64,000 bases of DNA from Solenopsis invicta. Taxonomy: Eukaryota > Arthropoda > Insecta > Hymenoptera > Formicidae. The translations under genes and the position numbers were made by a program. Position 1 is the first letter of the stretch. Every line of letters begins with the position of its first letter. The stretch covers positions 19,081,641 through 19,145,640 of the forward strand of contig NC_052670.1 of NCBI RefSeq assembly GCF_016802725.1, written 5' to 3'. Under the pieces are notes generated by a model. That model saw only the letters and a program-made list of their open reading frames with translations, did not search any database and had not been told where the DNA came from. Shown here one piece after another: positions 39,800 to 49,392 of the stretch.

Positions 39800-39876
39800 C
39801 GGCATGGCGTGGGGTGTTGAGACGTCGACTGGTATGCTTGGGGTCCGAGGTTCGATTCCCGCGGATAAAAATTTTT
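39797..39876 (+). ncRNA. tRNA-like pol III unit, probable SINE head
   Basis: A perfect B box GGTTCGATTCC lies at 39849-39859 and a weaker A-box-like TGGCGTGGGG about 45 bp upstream. A T-run terminator follows at about 39872. The T-arm stem does not pair properly and no full cloverleaf can be drawn, so this is not a working tRNA gene. A tRNA-derived SINE head or a tRNA pseudogene fits best. Confidence 0.55.
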
Positions 39877-40244
39877 TTTATATAAATATTATTTTTTAAT
39901 TGTTATACATAATTGTTAATTCTTCTTTTAATTATTTAATATAAAATGTTATTTTAAAAGTTACAAAATTTAAAAATGCTCTTCTATTATTAATTTGTAA
40001 CGATACGCCCCTCCACCGTCCGCGCGCGTCCGTTCCGTCCACCGAACGACGAACACCGAGCATGGTACAGGAGACCACGTGCGCGCATAGCCTAACTTCG
40101 CCGCGCGACCAGTGTTGTTAGACGGGCCCGGTTTTTCGCGCATGCGCGACTACAGTCAGCGCTGTAACCGATATATTGAGAAATGGGCGCGTTAGTCTTG
40201 GCGCGTTGACGGTGTTGGCGGGCTCGTCGTAAGATTAGGTTAAG

Positions 40245-40402
40245 GTAAGTCTACATAGGTTTGTTCGCGTTGCTTGCATTCAATATCTTTTTTTTCGCGC
40301 TCAATATCTTTGTTGTCTCTTTGGCTCTTATAGATCTCTCTTGTTGAATAAATAATATATATATATATAATTTTGTTTTGTTTCAAGTGCATGAATTTTT
40401 AG
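40245..40402 (+). other. Probable intron in the hAT leader, with an inverted repeat across it
   Basis: AAG-GTAAGT at 40243-40250 is a strong donor and TTTTTAG at 40396-40402 a good acceptor. ATAGGTTTGTTCGCGTTGCT (40255-40276 for all 22 bases) is repeated in perfect inverse at 40409-40430, so one arm lies inside the intron and the other just after the acceptor. Confidence 0.5.
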
Positions 40403-40440
40403 AGATTTCAAGCAACGCGAACAAACCTATTTTTTTTATC

Positions 40441-42419
40441 ATGGATTTAAATATTTTAAAATCAAAAGGAGCAATTAAAAAAAGTAAAATTAGAGACTTT
40501 CAAACTTCGTGGCTAGACGAGAATGCTTTTAAAGGATGGTTAGCTCCTCACCATCAAAAAAATAAAGCTATGTGCACTGCATGTAATAAGACCATTAAAT
40601 GTTGTAAAACAAATTTGTTAGAACACTCACGAACGGTCAAACATTTAGAAAATATTAATTTAAATAAAACAATTCAAAATGTAGAAGACGACTTAACAGA
40701 GTTAACATTATCTCATAAAGATAAAGTTAAAAGAGCCGAAATTAAATTAGCAGCATTTTTTGCTAAGCATAATATTTTGTTTTGTTCCGTAGATCACTTA
40801 ATTCCGGTATTGAAGAATATTTGCGACGATTCTAAAGTTATGCAAGATATCACACTAAGCCGAAATAAGTGTACAAATATTGTTAAAGATATTTTAGCCA
40901 AAAATGTAATTGAAAAAATCATTTTTGATTTACAATTTTGTAATTTTTCTATACAAATTGATGAAAGCACAGACATTTCAGATACGAAATTGATGTGCAT
41001 TCTTGTAAAATATGTATCTCCGGAAACTAAAAAAAGTAATAACACAATTATTAGACTTAGTATCATTAGACGCTAAAGATTGTTCCGCAACAAAAATATT
41101 TCAAGTTTTTAAAGATCTTTTCGAAAAAAAAAATATTCCTCTTAAAAATATTGTCGGAATGGCATCTGATAATGCATCAGTCATGACTGGATGCAATAAA
41201 TCTTTTATGACACTTTTAAAATTAGAAGTACCGCGGTTAGTAACATTAAAATGTATTTGCCATTCCTTTGCGTTAGTAGCAAGCAAAGCTTGTGAAAAAT
41301 TACCTTCGTCTTGTGAACATTTAATAAGAAGTATTTACACTTATATTTCGGGCAGTGCGAAAAGATGTGCAATTTTACGAGAATTTCAAGAATTCTACAA
41401 TGTGGAAAATAAAAAGTTATTAAAATTATCAAACACTAGATGGCTCGTCTTACATAAATGTGTTGTTAGAATTCTTGAAAATTGGGACGTTTTAAAAAGT
41501 TATTTTGTTTTAGCAGTTGTAGAAGACAAATTAAAATCTACGGAACTTATTTTATCATTTAAATAACGATATTATTAAAGCAAACTTTTTATTTTTAAAA
41601 TATGCATTAAATTTTTTTAATAAATTTAATGCTTTATTTCAGTCCCGTCAAATTTTAATTCATAAATTATTTGAAAGTAGCCAACAATTGATTCATCAAT
41701 TGGCTCGAAATTTTATGACAATAAATTCCTTAAAAAATATTAAAGATTTAGATTTAAATAATGATAATAATATATTAAATTTAGAAGATGTAAATGTGGG
41801 ACCAGAATGTGAAACTTTTATAGAATCTTTACCTTTGGCATGTAGAGAAGAAATTAAATTAGCATGTTTAGATTTTTATAAAACAACAGTTTGTGAAATG
41901 CTAAAACGTTTGCCTTATAAGGATCCTCTTTTTGAATGTTTATCTTTTTTATCTCCGGAAATTGCTTTGTATGATGAAGGTAGAGTAACAATTAAAAATT
42001 TAACTAATATTGGCACACTAGTAGAAAATATTAATATTACTAATTCAGCTTTTGAGTGGGGAATTTTGTCAACAATTTTTAATGATAAACAAAAAAAAGA
42101 ATTTGAATCTTTGCCAATTGATGAAATGTGGGAAAAAATATTAGATTATAAAGATTTTACCGAAGAAGTTTTTTCAAATTTAAAATTATTAGTTAACGTA
42201 ATTTTATCTTTTTCCCATTCTAATGCCGAGGCCGAACGAATTTTTTCTATGGTTACCGACATTAAAAATAAAAAACGAAACCGATTATCTAATGATACTG
42301 TTTCTGCAATGTGCGTAGTTCAGTCTAATTTTCAAGCACACAATATTAATTGTACAAATTTTGATACGGATTTAAGGCATTTAGAACTTCACACTGCACA
42401 AAATTTATATAAAAGTTAA
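40441..42419 (+). pseudogene. hAT transposase with two frameshifts
   Basis: The likely start is the ATG at 40441 (MDLNILKSK), which follows the splice acceptor. The N-terminus has a BED-like zinc finger (MCTACNKTI...HSRTVKH, near 40570-40650). The first acidic catalytic region is IQIDESTDIS (near 40960). A second, GMASDNASVM, is near 41155. The C-terminal hAT dimerisation block SHSNAEAERIFSMV is near 42215, followed by the usual basic KNKKRNRL. The frame shifts once at about 41030 in a run of seven A, and once at about 41560 in CATTTAAATAA. Each shift is one base. It is dead as read, but both breaks are at homopolymers. Confidence 0.9.
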
Positions 42420-43373
42420 TACAAATTTGATGGCCTTAAAAGCTTTGCTTTTTTTTAATAATTATTTTGCTTAATAGCTTCGTTTTTATTTTTTATTATT
42501 ATTTTGCTGCATAATTTTACGCTGTTATCTTTTTTATTTAATTTGCATAGAGTCACATCTAGCCACATTTTTTAATGCATGCTTATCTTTATTATTATTA
42601 ATTATATTTGTGTTTTAGAATATTTATTTTAAAAATCCAAATCCAGCCAAAGAAACGTACAATTATTTTTAAAAATAATATTATTTATATAAAATTATTT
42701 ATATAGAAATAATTATTTATTGTCTATTTAATATTAATTTTATTTATAATTATATATATACAAATATATATATATATATATATATTATTATATTATTATA
42801 TATTACACGAAGACTGATTTATTTTATTAATTATTATTAATGTGTTGTATATTTTATTTTTATTTTTATTAATTTTATAAAATTGTTGTATTTTTATTTA
42901 AATACTGGTGAGGTTTTTTGGCAGTTTTCCCTTGCCCTAGCAACAAATGTTGGTATTCTATGACATTCTGCCAAATAAAATATTTTATTTTTATTTAAAT
43001 GTGTATTTTATTTAACAAATTATTTAACCTTCTTTTTCTTATTCTGTATTATTAAGTAGCGATTACTTAATTTTTAATTTGTATTTTATATATGTGTATT
43101 TATATATGGAAAATGTAAAGAATATATTAATATTTCCCTACATTTATAAAAAAATTTATATAAGCTACCAAAGGTCTCCTTTCTGTCAGTAATAAATACT
43201 TCACTGAAGCATCATCTGACGCGCATGCGCGAAAAACCGGGCCGTCTAACAACACTGCGCGCGACCACGTGGCGACACGCGCGCCGATCGTGGCGTTCCA
43301 TAACACTCCCACTCCGGCTTGGTCGACCGAACGCGCGGATTGGTTTGCCCAACCACGCGTTCGGATATACACG

Positions 43374-43664
43374 GTGTCAGGTAACTACTGCCCGTGGTTT
43401 CGTGGATTGATAGATCAAGTAAAACTGAGCAGAAAAGTCTTTTATTATTTTTTAATATTTGCCATAGTTAACGAAATAAAAATTAATAAAGTCTGCAAAT
43501 AAGTGCGTATCACCGCGCGCAAGGATCGCCCGCCGGTCGCCGAGACGTAGGCAGCCGCGGCTGTAGGCGTGGCGCGGTGAGGAGGAAAAAGCAGCAGTAA
43601 CTCGGGGGCATAGCTACTGCTGCTTTTCCCTCCTCACCGCGCCCCGTCTACAGCCGCGGCTGTC
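43374..43664. mobile_element. Arm of the 21507-22044 MITE family, ending in a GC-rich foldback
   Basis: Starts near ACACGGTGTCAGGTAACTAC and follows the other family member with AAGTAAAACTGAG, AATTAATAAAGTCTGCAAAT and GGCGCGGTGAGG. From 43545 it forms its own palindrome: CAGCCGCGGCTGTAGGCGTG and a run with GAGGAGGAAAAAGCAGCAGTA pair with the inverse sequence up to 43664. Confidence 0.65.
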
Positions 43665-44503
43665 CATGATGTAAGAAGAAAGGTGAAACTAGGAAATAAC
43701 CAGATGCGCAGTAGACCATACTCTAGACCAATCAGAAGTGGGCTCAAATTTTGAGATTCAATATGACTACGGCTCCGGTACTGGGGCGTATTTATACTTG
43801 TATTTATACGTGAATCGGAAATAATTGATGAATCGGAGAAATTCAAAGCTACTTAAAAAAGGAAGAACGTGAAGATAAAGTTGAGACTTTGTACATTAAT
43901 GAAAATTGTGATAATTGTTATTTCAAATTTTTTAAAATTGAATTAGAAAAAATTTGGAAAATTATAAGAATGAGCTTATGTGTTTGGCTAAATTGTTGTA
44001 TTTTATGTTTATAACAACAGTGTTTATTGAAACAGTAATTTGTGTTAAAGATAATAAATTTCAAGTATTTTTACATTTTTATATTTATTTTTTTTAACAA
44101 CATCTACATTTTAAGTACGTGTGACTACATATGATTGTTTCGTATTCAAATTGCGCGGATATATTTGGACCCAAATTTCATTGGCTCACCACATCGAGCC
44201 GCCGACGATGCGCGTTGTTTTACCTTGTTTATTACATCATGGGTGAAACATTGCGCATAATGGCGGCTAAATAAAGAACCAATAAGAAATTTGTCCCAAA
44301 ATTAGCGCGAAATTTAAACACAATATTGAGAAAATGTATAATAGAAATACAAATAAATTTTAAAATGAAAAGAGTATAATTCAAAAAGTATCAGAGGTAA
44401 TATAAACTTGACTTATGATATAAATAATGATGATATTAATTGTTTACCTTCATCATTAAGAGCTATATTATCTTCCATATTATAAAGTATATATGTATAT
44501 ATA
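43665..44503. other. Unassigned sequence with CCAAT-like motifs
   Basis: No gene is recognised. CCAAT motifs occur near 43728, and on either strand near 44180 and 44278, around short GC-rich patches (GCCGCCGACGATGCGCG, ATGGCGGCTAA). A promoter is conceivable but no transcript can be tied to it. Confidence 0.25.
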
Positions 44504-45208
44504 CAGGGTGCGAGAAAAGTTCCGGGACGGCGAAATATCTCGAAAACTAAGCATTTTAGGAAAAAGTGTTTCAGACAAAAGTTATAGGGTTTAAAAAGAT
44601 CTATTTACTGATCTTATCAGTTTGACCTTGGATGGCGTCGCCAAGGTCAGATCGAAATTACATTAACTTTTTTAAATAGAACACCTAACTTTTTATTGCA
44701 TATTCTTGTAGCTTATCTCGAGACCTTTCCAAAACATTACAAGAAAGTTTATTTTCGTTGAGTACTTTCCGAGTTGTGAGGCTTGAAAGCTACAGTGTAC
44801 TGTAGTGTGGGTCCAGCCACTCTTGCCTTAACTGGCCGGACACACGCCACACTTGCCTTAACTGGCCGGACACACGCCACACTTGCCTTAACTGGCTGGA
44901 CCCACACTACAGTACACTGTAGCTTTCAAGCCTCACAACTCGGAAAGTACTCAACGAAAATAAACTTTCTTGTAATGTTTTGGAAAGGTCTCGAGATAAG
45001 CTACAAGAATATGCAATAAAAAGTTAGATGTTCCATTTAAAAAAGTTAATGTAATTTCGATCTGACCTTGGCGACGCCATCCAAGGTCAAACTGATAAGA
45101 TCAGTAAATAGATCTTTTTAAACCCTACAACTTTTGTCTGAAACACTTTTTCCTAAAATGCTTAGTTTTCGAGATATTTCGCCGTCCCGGAACTTTTCTC
45201 GCACCCTG
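44504..45208. mobile_element. 705-bp palindromic MITE, TA-flanked, with a tandem-repeat centre
   Basis: CAGGGTGCGAGAAAAGTTCC and its inverse form the ends. The arms are about 310 bp, nearly identical, and meet in a centre of three 30-bp units (ACTTGCCTTAACTGGCCGGA plus ten bases) at about 44815-44902. The arms share long phrases with the rosa-like elements on both sides, including GACCTTGGATGGCGTCGCCA, so the same transposase probably recognises them. Confidence 0.9.
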
Positions 45209-45882
45209 TATACCGGGTGTCCCAGACCACCCGTCCCACCCGATTTTTTCGTAAACGCGACATTTTAAAGAAAAATGTTTCAGACAAAAGTTGTAGGGTT
45301 TTAAAAGATCTATTTACTGATTTTATCAGTTTGACCTTGGATGGCGTCGCCAAGGTCAGATCAAAATAACATTAACTTTTTTAAATAGGACACCTCATTT
45401 TTGGTTCCAGAATCTAATAGCTGGTGTCAAGACCTTTCCAAAACACTATAAGAAAGTTTATTTTTGTTGAGTACTTTCCGAGTTGTGAGGCTTGAAAGTT
45501 ACGGTGTACTGTAACCTTCAAGCGTCATAACTCGGAAAGTCCTTAACCAAAATAAACTTATTTATAGTGTTTTGGAAAGCTCTCGAAATCGACTACAAGA
45601 AAATGCAATGAAAAATATACCTGTTTCAGACCACCCGTCCCACCCTTTTAAAACGTAGGGATGTGCTTGTACAAAAAAATGGCTCAGACAAAATTTGCAT
45701 GATTTCGAGGGATCAACCTGATGATGATCTTGAATTCGACCTTGAGATCGATCTTGGGCATAAAGGTATAAGTCAAAGTAACATTTTTAAAATGTAAAAA
45801 CGAAATAATCGGTGCCGCCTGTAGGTATTAGCGTTACCTAAGGTGTACCACGTGTAGGTAACAAGATCGTACTTACACCTTA

Positions 45883-46227
45883 TCGGGGTGCTTTTTTAAG
45901 GTGGTTCCCCTCGCCGTCACCTTTGTCGGGGTGCTTTCATAAGGTGGTTCCCCTTGCCGTCACCTTTGTCGGGGTGCTTTCATAAGGTGGTTCCCCTTGC
46001 CGTCACCTTTGTCGGGGTGCTTTTTTAAGGTGGTTCCCCTCGCCGTCACCTTTGTCGGGGTGCTTTCATAAGGTGGTTCCCCTTGCCGTCACCTTTGTCG
46101 GGGTGCTTTCATAAGGTGGTTCCCCTTGCCGTCACCTTTGTCGGGGTGCTTTCATAAGGTGGTTCCCCTCGCCGTCACCTTTGTCGGGGTGCTTTCATAA
46201 GGTGGTTCCCCTTGCCGTCACCTTTGT
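45883..46227 (-). repeat. Minisatellite, eight 43-bp units, behind the transposase
   Basis: Eight units lie 15 bp beyond the transposase stop codon, on its sense strand. Each reads AAGGTG, then ACGGCAAGGGGAAC, then CACCTT, followed by ATGAAAGCACCCCGAC. The first and last hexamers pair. The loop GGCAAGGGGA and the linker AAGCACCCC are shared with the array of copy 1 at 38527-38897. Confidence 0.95.
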
Positions 46228-46242
46228 GCATACGCATGTTGT

Positions 46243-47298
46243 TCAGTCTCGATGTTCAAAATGTCCACCACGTGCATTTATACAGGCTGTTACCCTACTT
46301 TTGAAATCATCCGTCGCCCGACGAATTTCGTCAGTATCTAGAGACTGAATGACTTGTCGAATTCTGTTTTTCATATCTTCTGCAGTCGTAGATCGTTCGC
46401 GGTATACAAGGTCTTTTATTCGTCCCCACAAATAATAATCTAAAATTGTAAGGTCCGGTGATCGTGGTGGCCAATTATGTGGACCATGTTTACCTATCCA
46501 TCGGCCGCGAAATATGCGGTTCAGTTGATGACGAGCAATGACAGACGTGTGGGCGGGACATCCATCCTGTTGAAACCACATATTTAGACGTAATTGGAGT
46601 GAAATATCTTCAAGTAAACGTGGAAGTTCGTTTTCGAGTAAATCGGTGTATAAAAAACGGTTTAAATTCTCTTGAAAGAAAAATGGTCCCACGATTTGCG
46701 TATCAACAATTCCGCACCAAACATTGACTTTCCAGATACGTTGATGATCCATTTCTCGATACCAATGTGGATTCTCTTGTGCCCAATAACGAAAATTATG
46801 TGTGTTTATTTCGCCGTCACTTTTAAAGGTGCACTCATCAGAAAATAAAATACTTCTATGGAAATTAGGTAATTGTTGAGTAATCCAATTACAGAATATC
46901 AGTCTTTGTCTATGATCGTTCAATGTCATGGCCTGGTGAAGTGACATTCGATATGGATGGAATGAATTTTCACGAAAAATTCGACTGATCGTGCTTCGAC
47001 TTATTCCACTATCTCTTGCTCGTCGCTTTAAAGAATCATTCGGGGTTACAAAGGCAGATGCAATTACATCAGGTGCTCTTACTGAACGAACTGATCGATG
47101 AATTTGCCTTCCCTTATTATGATCCGGCTGAACAATACCTTTTACAATTATTCGACGTTGTAAGCGACTGAAAACTTTGCGCGAATGTGGTGTATGATCG
47201 GGATATTCATTTCGCCACATTATTTCAGCTGCTCGAAAACTTCCAGCTCTACCCAAAACTGACATCATTAACGCAGCTTCTTCGTTCGGGTAAGGCAT
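46243..47298 (-). CDS. Intact DD41D mariner (rosa-like) transposase, 351 residues
   Basis: A complete frame from ATG at 47298 to the stop at 46243. Residues 1-50 (RAAEIMWRNEY...HSRKVFSRL) and about 89-111 (SLKRRARDSGISRSTISRIF) look like the paired helix-turn-helix regions that bind transposon ends. The catalytic domain has Asp154 (FSDECTF), Asp245 (WFQQDGCPAHTS) and Asp287 (LTILDYYLWG), with 41 residues between the last two. That spacing defines the DD41D/rosa group within the mariner superfamily, as opposed to DD34D in classical mariners. The enzyme would cut and paste the element at TA sites. No internal stop or frameshift is present and all three catalytic residues are intact, so it may still be active or only recently silent. 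It is the only complete transposase in the window and a candidate driver of the related MITEs. Confidence 0.95.
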   Translation of the reverse strand: MPYPNEEAALMMSVLGRAGSFRAAEIMWRNEYPDHTPHSRKVFSRLQRRIIVKGIVQPDHNKGRQIHRSVRSVRAPDVIASAFVTPNDSLKRRARDSGISRSTISRIFRENSFHPYRMSLHQAMTLNDHRQRLIFCNWITQQLPNFHRSILFSDECTFKSDGEINTHNFRYWAQENPHWYREMDHQRIWKVNVWCGIVDTQIVGPFFFQENLNRFLYTDLLENELPRLLEDISLQLRLNMWFQQDGCPAHTSVIARHQLNRIFRGRWIGKHGPHNWPPRSPDLTILDYYLWGRIKDLVYRERSTTAEDMKNRIRQVIQSLDTDEIRRATDDFKSRVTACINARGGHFEHRD

Positions 47299-47539
47299 AA
47301 CTACAAATTACGCTTACGACCGGGTTGCTTATTAGAAAACGTGAATTGGTGACGAGTTGCGTAATATTATGAATTCTAAGCAATGACTTTTAGGAGTGGT
47401 ATGTAAGGGTGCTTTTTCGTGAAAATTACTTTATTGCTACAATAATCAACATTAAATGAAGATTAATATTAATAAATCAAGAATAAACGGCATCATAGAG
47501 CTGTACCGAATGTTAGAGATCTCGGTAATTAGGTATCTT

Positions 47540-47770
47540 CAAAACTCTACGCGTAGGACTATAGGTACACGCACCGGCAGAAATGGTGTCTCTCGACGCT
47601 AGCGCTCGGCTGCCGCACACACGCGGAGCCGCGCTCGTACGTGTGTCTAGGCTGCGCGGCGACGATCGGGGTGCGGGCGGAAAGTGGTGGGGGGCTTTAC
47701 GATAGTGCATCCTCCTCGCTCGACGCTGGGTCGAGAGAGAAAGCATTATTCGACGTGATACCATGGGCGA
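47540..47770. other. GC-rich block upstream of the intact transposase
   Basis: A sharply GC-rich stretch (CGCACACACGCGGAGCCGCG, CTGCGCGGCGACGATCGGGG) inside the otherwise AT-rich element, between the transposase start and the right arm. It may hold the promoter or be captured host sequence. No domain is seen in its frames. Confidence 0.35.
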
Positions 47771-48562
47771 AGTCGGTGTCCTCTGCTTATATTTTTCATT
47801 GCATTTTCTTGTAGTCGATTTCGAGAGCTTTCCAAAACACTATAAATAAGTTTATTTTGGTTAAGGACTTTCCGAGTTATGACGCTTGAAGGTTACAGTA
47901 CACCGTAACTTTCAAGCCTCACAACTCGGAAAGTACTCAACAAAAATAAACTTTCTTATAGTGTTTTGGAAAGGTCTTGACACCAGCTATTAGATTCTGG
48001 AACCAAAAATGAGGTGTCCTATTTAAAAAAGTTAATGTTATTTTGATCTGACCTTGGCGACGCCATCCAAGGTCAAACTGATAAAATCAGTAAATAGATC
48101 TTTTAAAACCCTACAACTTTTGTCTGAAACATTTTTCTTTAAAATGTCGCGTTTACGAAAAAATCGGGTGGGACGGGTGGTCTGGGACACCCGGTATATA
48201 TTTTTTACATATGGATGTATGTTGTGTGTCGATAAATGTGTGTGTATATGTATATATGGGTAAGTATATTTTTCGTGTTATATAAAAATTACTGCGGTTG
48301 ATTGTATTTGTAATATAATGAAAGGGAAAGTAAGAATCAGTATTTATGTAGAACGCGTCTCTAAAGTTGTTAGCACAAGTTTTCGTCATTTCATCTATAT
48401 TATTCATTAGACAAAAGCCAAAAGCAAAATGACAAAAACATGCGCCAACATTTTTAAAAGCGCTTTTTGAATATTAACCAATGTATATAAAGTAAGATAA
48501 ATTATAACATGTACAAAGTTTGTTTTTTTATGAATATTTATTATTTTTTACATTTTCTTTAC

Positions 48563-49063
48563 TTAACTTATATAATTTTTTGCTTTTTTTCTTAAATTAT
48601 TATTTATTATTTCTTTGTTGAGTTTTTTAAATCTAATGTACATTCTAGTACGCACAAGACAGGCAATAACTTGATTGGAAAATTTATTATTTGTCTCTGT
48701 ACATACAATATCTGTTAATTTGTCAAATATTTTTATACATCTATTAAAAAAATTTCCATGAAATTTTTGAAACTCTTTTTCCATAATAATAGCTGTTTCT
48801 TGAAAACTTTCAAACAGATAGATACAATTTTCTTTCGAAAACATGCAAAGCCAATCATTAGGTAGTGGATTAGAAAGGTCTTTAGTTGGGATTCCTAAAT
48901 CAGGATAATTATTCCGGAATCTGTGTGCAACGTATCCGGCTATGTATATTAATGCATTTCTTTCAATTATTTTAGCAGCTATTACTTGCTCAAAATCATT
49001 AATTAACGTCATTTCTTGTGGGCTAGGTTGGTAAGTGCTTAAATTTAACACTAAAAATATCAA
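48563..49063 (-). pseudogene. P transposase C-terminal exon
   Basis: An open frame of 166 codons with ALIYIAGYVAHRF, the conserved C-terminal block of P transposases, and a long helical tail. It is separated from the catalytic part by about 330 bp that contain a 60-bp inverted repeat (near 49122-49182) and probably an intron. Confidence 0.75.
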
Positions 49064-49121
49064 AAATAAATGTGAATTAACAGAAATGATCGCTATGCAA
49101 TATTAATTGTGTAGAATTACT

Positions 49122-49182
49122 CACTGGATGCATTCAAAAGTGCAACCGCTCAGTGAGCAGTTGCGCTTTTGAATACACCCAT
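49122..49182. repeat. Short inverted repeat between P-element exons
   Basis: GCATTCAAAAGTGCAACCGC and its imperfect inverse GCAGTTGCGCTTTTGAATAC form a hairpin. It may be a small MITE or part of the intron. Confidence 0.6.
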
Positions 49183-49392
49183 TTCTGGAAAAAAGGCTAT
49201 CATTAGTAAAAATGTACATCATTGTTGTAAAAAAGAATTAATACATAAAATACGTTATGATATGATGGAATACAATTACATAATTGATTTAAAACGTTTT
49301 TCGCTTTGTTGTACGTGTCTGAATTTGAGGTAGAATAATTCCAAATTGATAATTCATCTGAGTCATGAAATTGCCAGTTGGACCTCAAAGAG

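Larger units (their letters stand above)
40110..43257 (+). mobile_element. hAT transposon, 3148 bp, with perfect 8-bp target duplication
   Basis: The ends CAGTGTTGTTAGACGG(G)CCCGGTTTTTCGCGCATGCGCG are inverted repeats of about 36 bp and begin CAG as in many hAT elements. CGCGCGAC flanks both sides (40102-40109 and 43258-43265). Inside are a likely 5' leader with an intron, a transposase in three frame segments, and a 0.8-kb AT-rich tail. The target is a GC-rich patch unlike most of the window. Confidence 0.95.
45213..48194 (-). mobile_element. Rosa-like (DD41D) mariner element, copy 2, with about 406-bp TIRs
   Basis: The ends CCGGGTGTCCCAGACCACCC and its inverse flank the element next to TA. 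The arms run 45213-45619 and 47789-48194. Each arm contains a further internal inverted repeat centred on TTACGGTGTACTGTAA. A second end-like sequence (CCTGTTTCAGACCACCCGTC) starts at 45620, directly inside the left arm, so the element may be an inner transposon framed by outer foldback arms. The interior holds, from left to right, the minisatellite, the transposase on the minus strand, and a GC-rich leader region at 47540-47770. Confidence 0.9.

Noticed and set aside
39797..39876. Functional tRNA gene
   Set aside because: The B box is perfect but the T-arm and acceptor stems do not pair, so it is reported only as a tRNA-like unit.
43127..43502. Short frames around the right end of the hAT
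   Set aside because: They cross the TIR and target duplication and share nothing with known proteins.
45883..46227. CRISPR-like regular repeats
   Set aside because: Contiguous 43-bp units without spacers inside a mariner element.
47513..47764. 83-codon Arg/Ser-rich frame in the GC-rich block
   Set aside because: Composition follows the GC-rich sequence; no domain seen.
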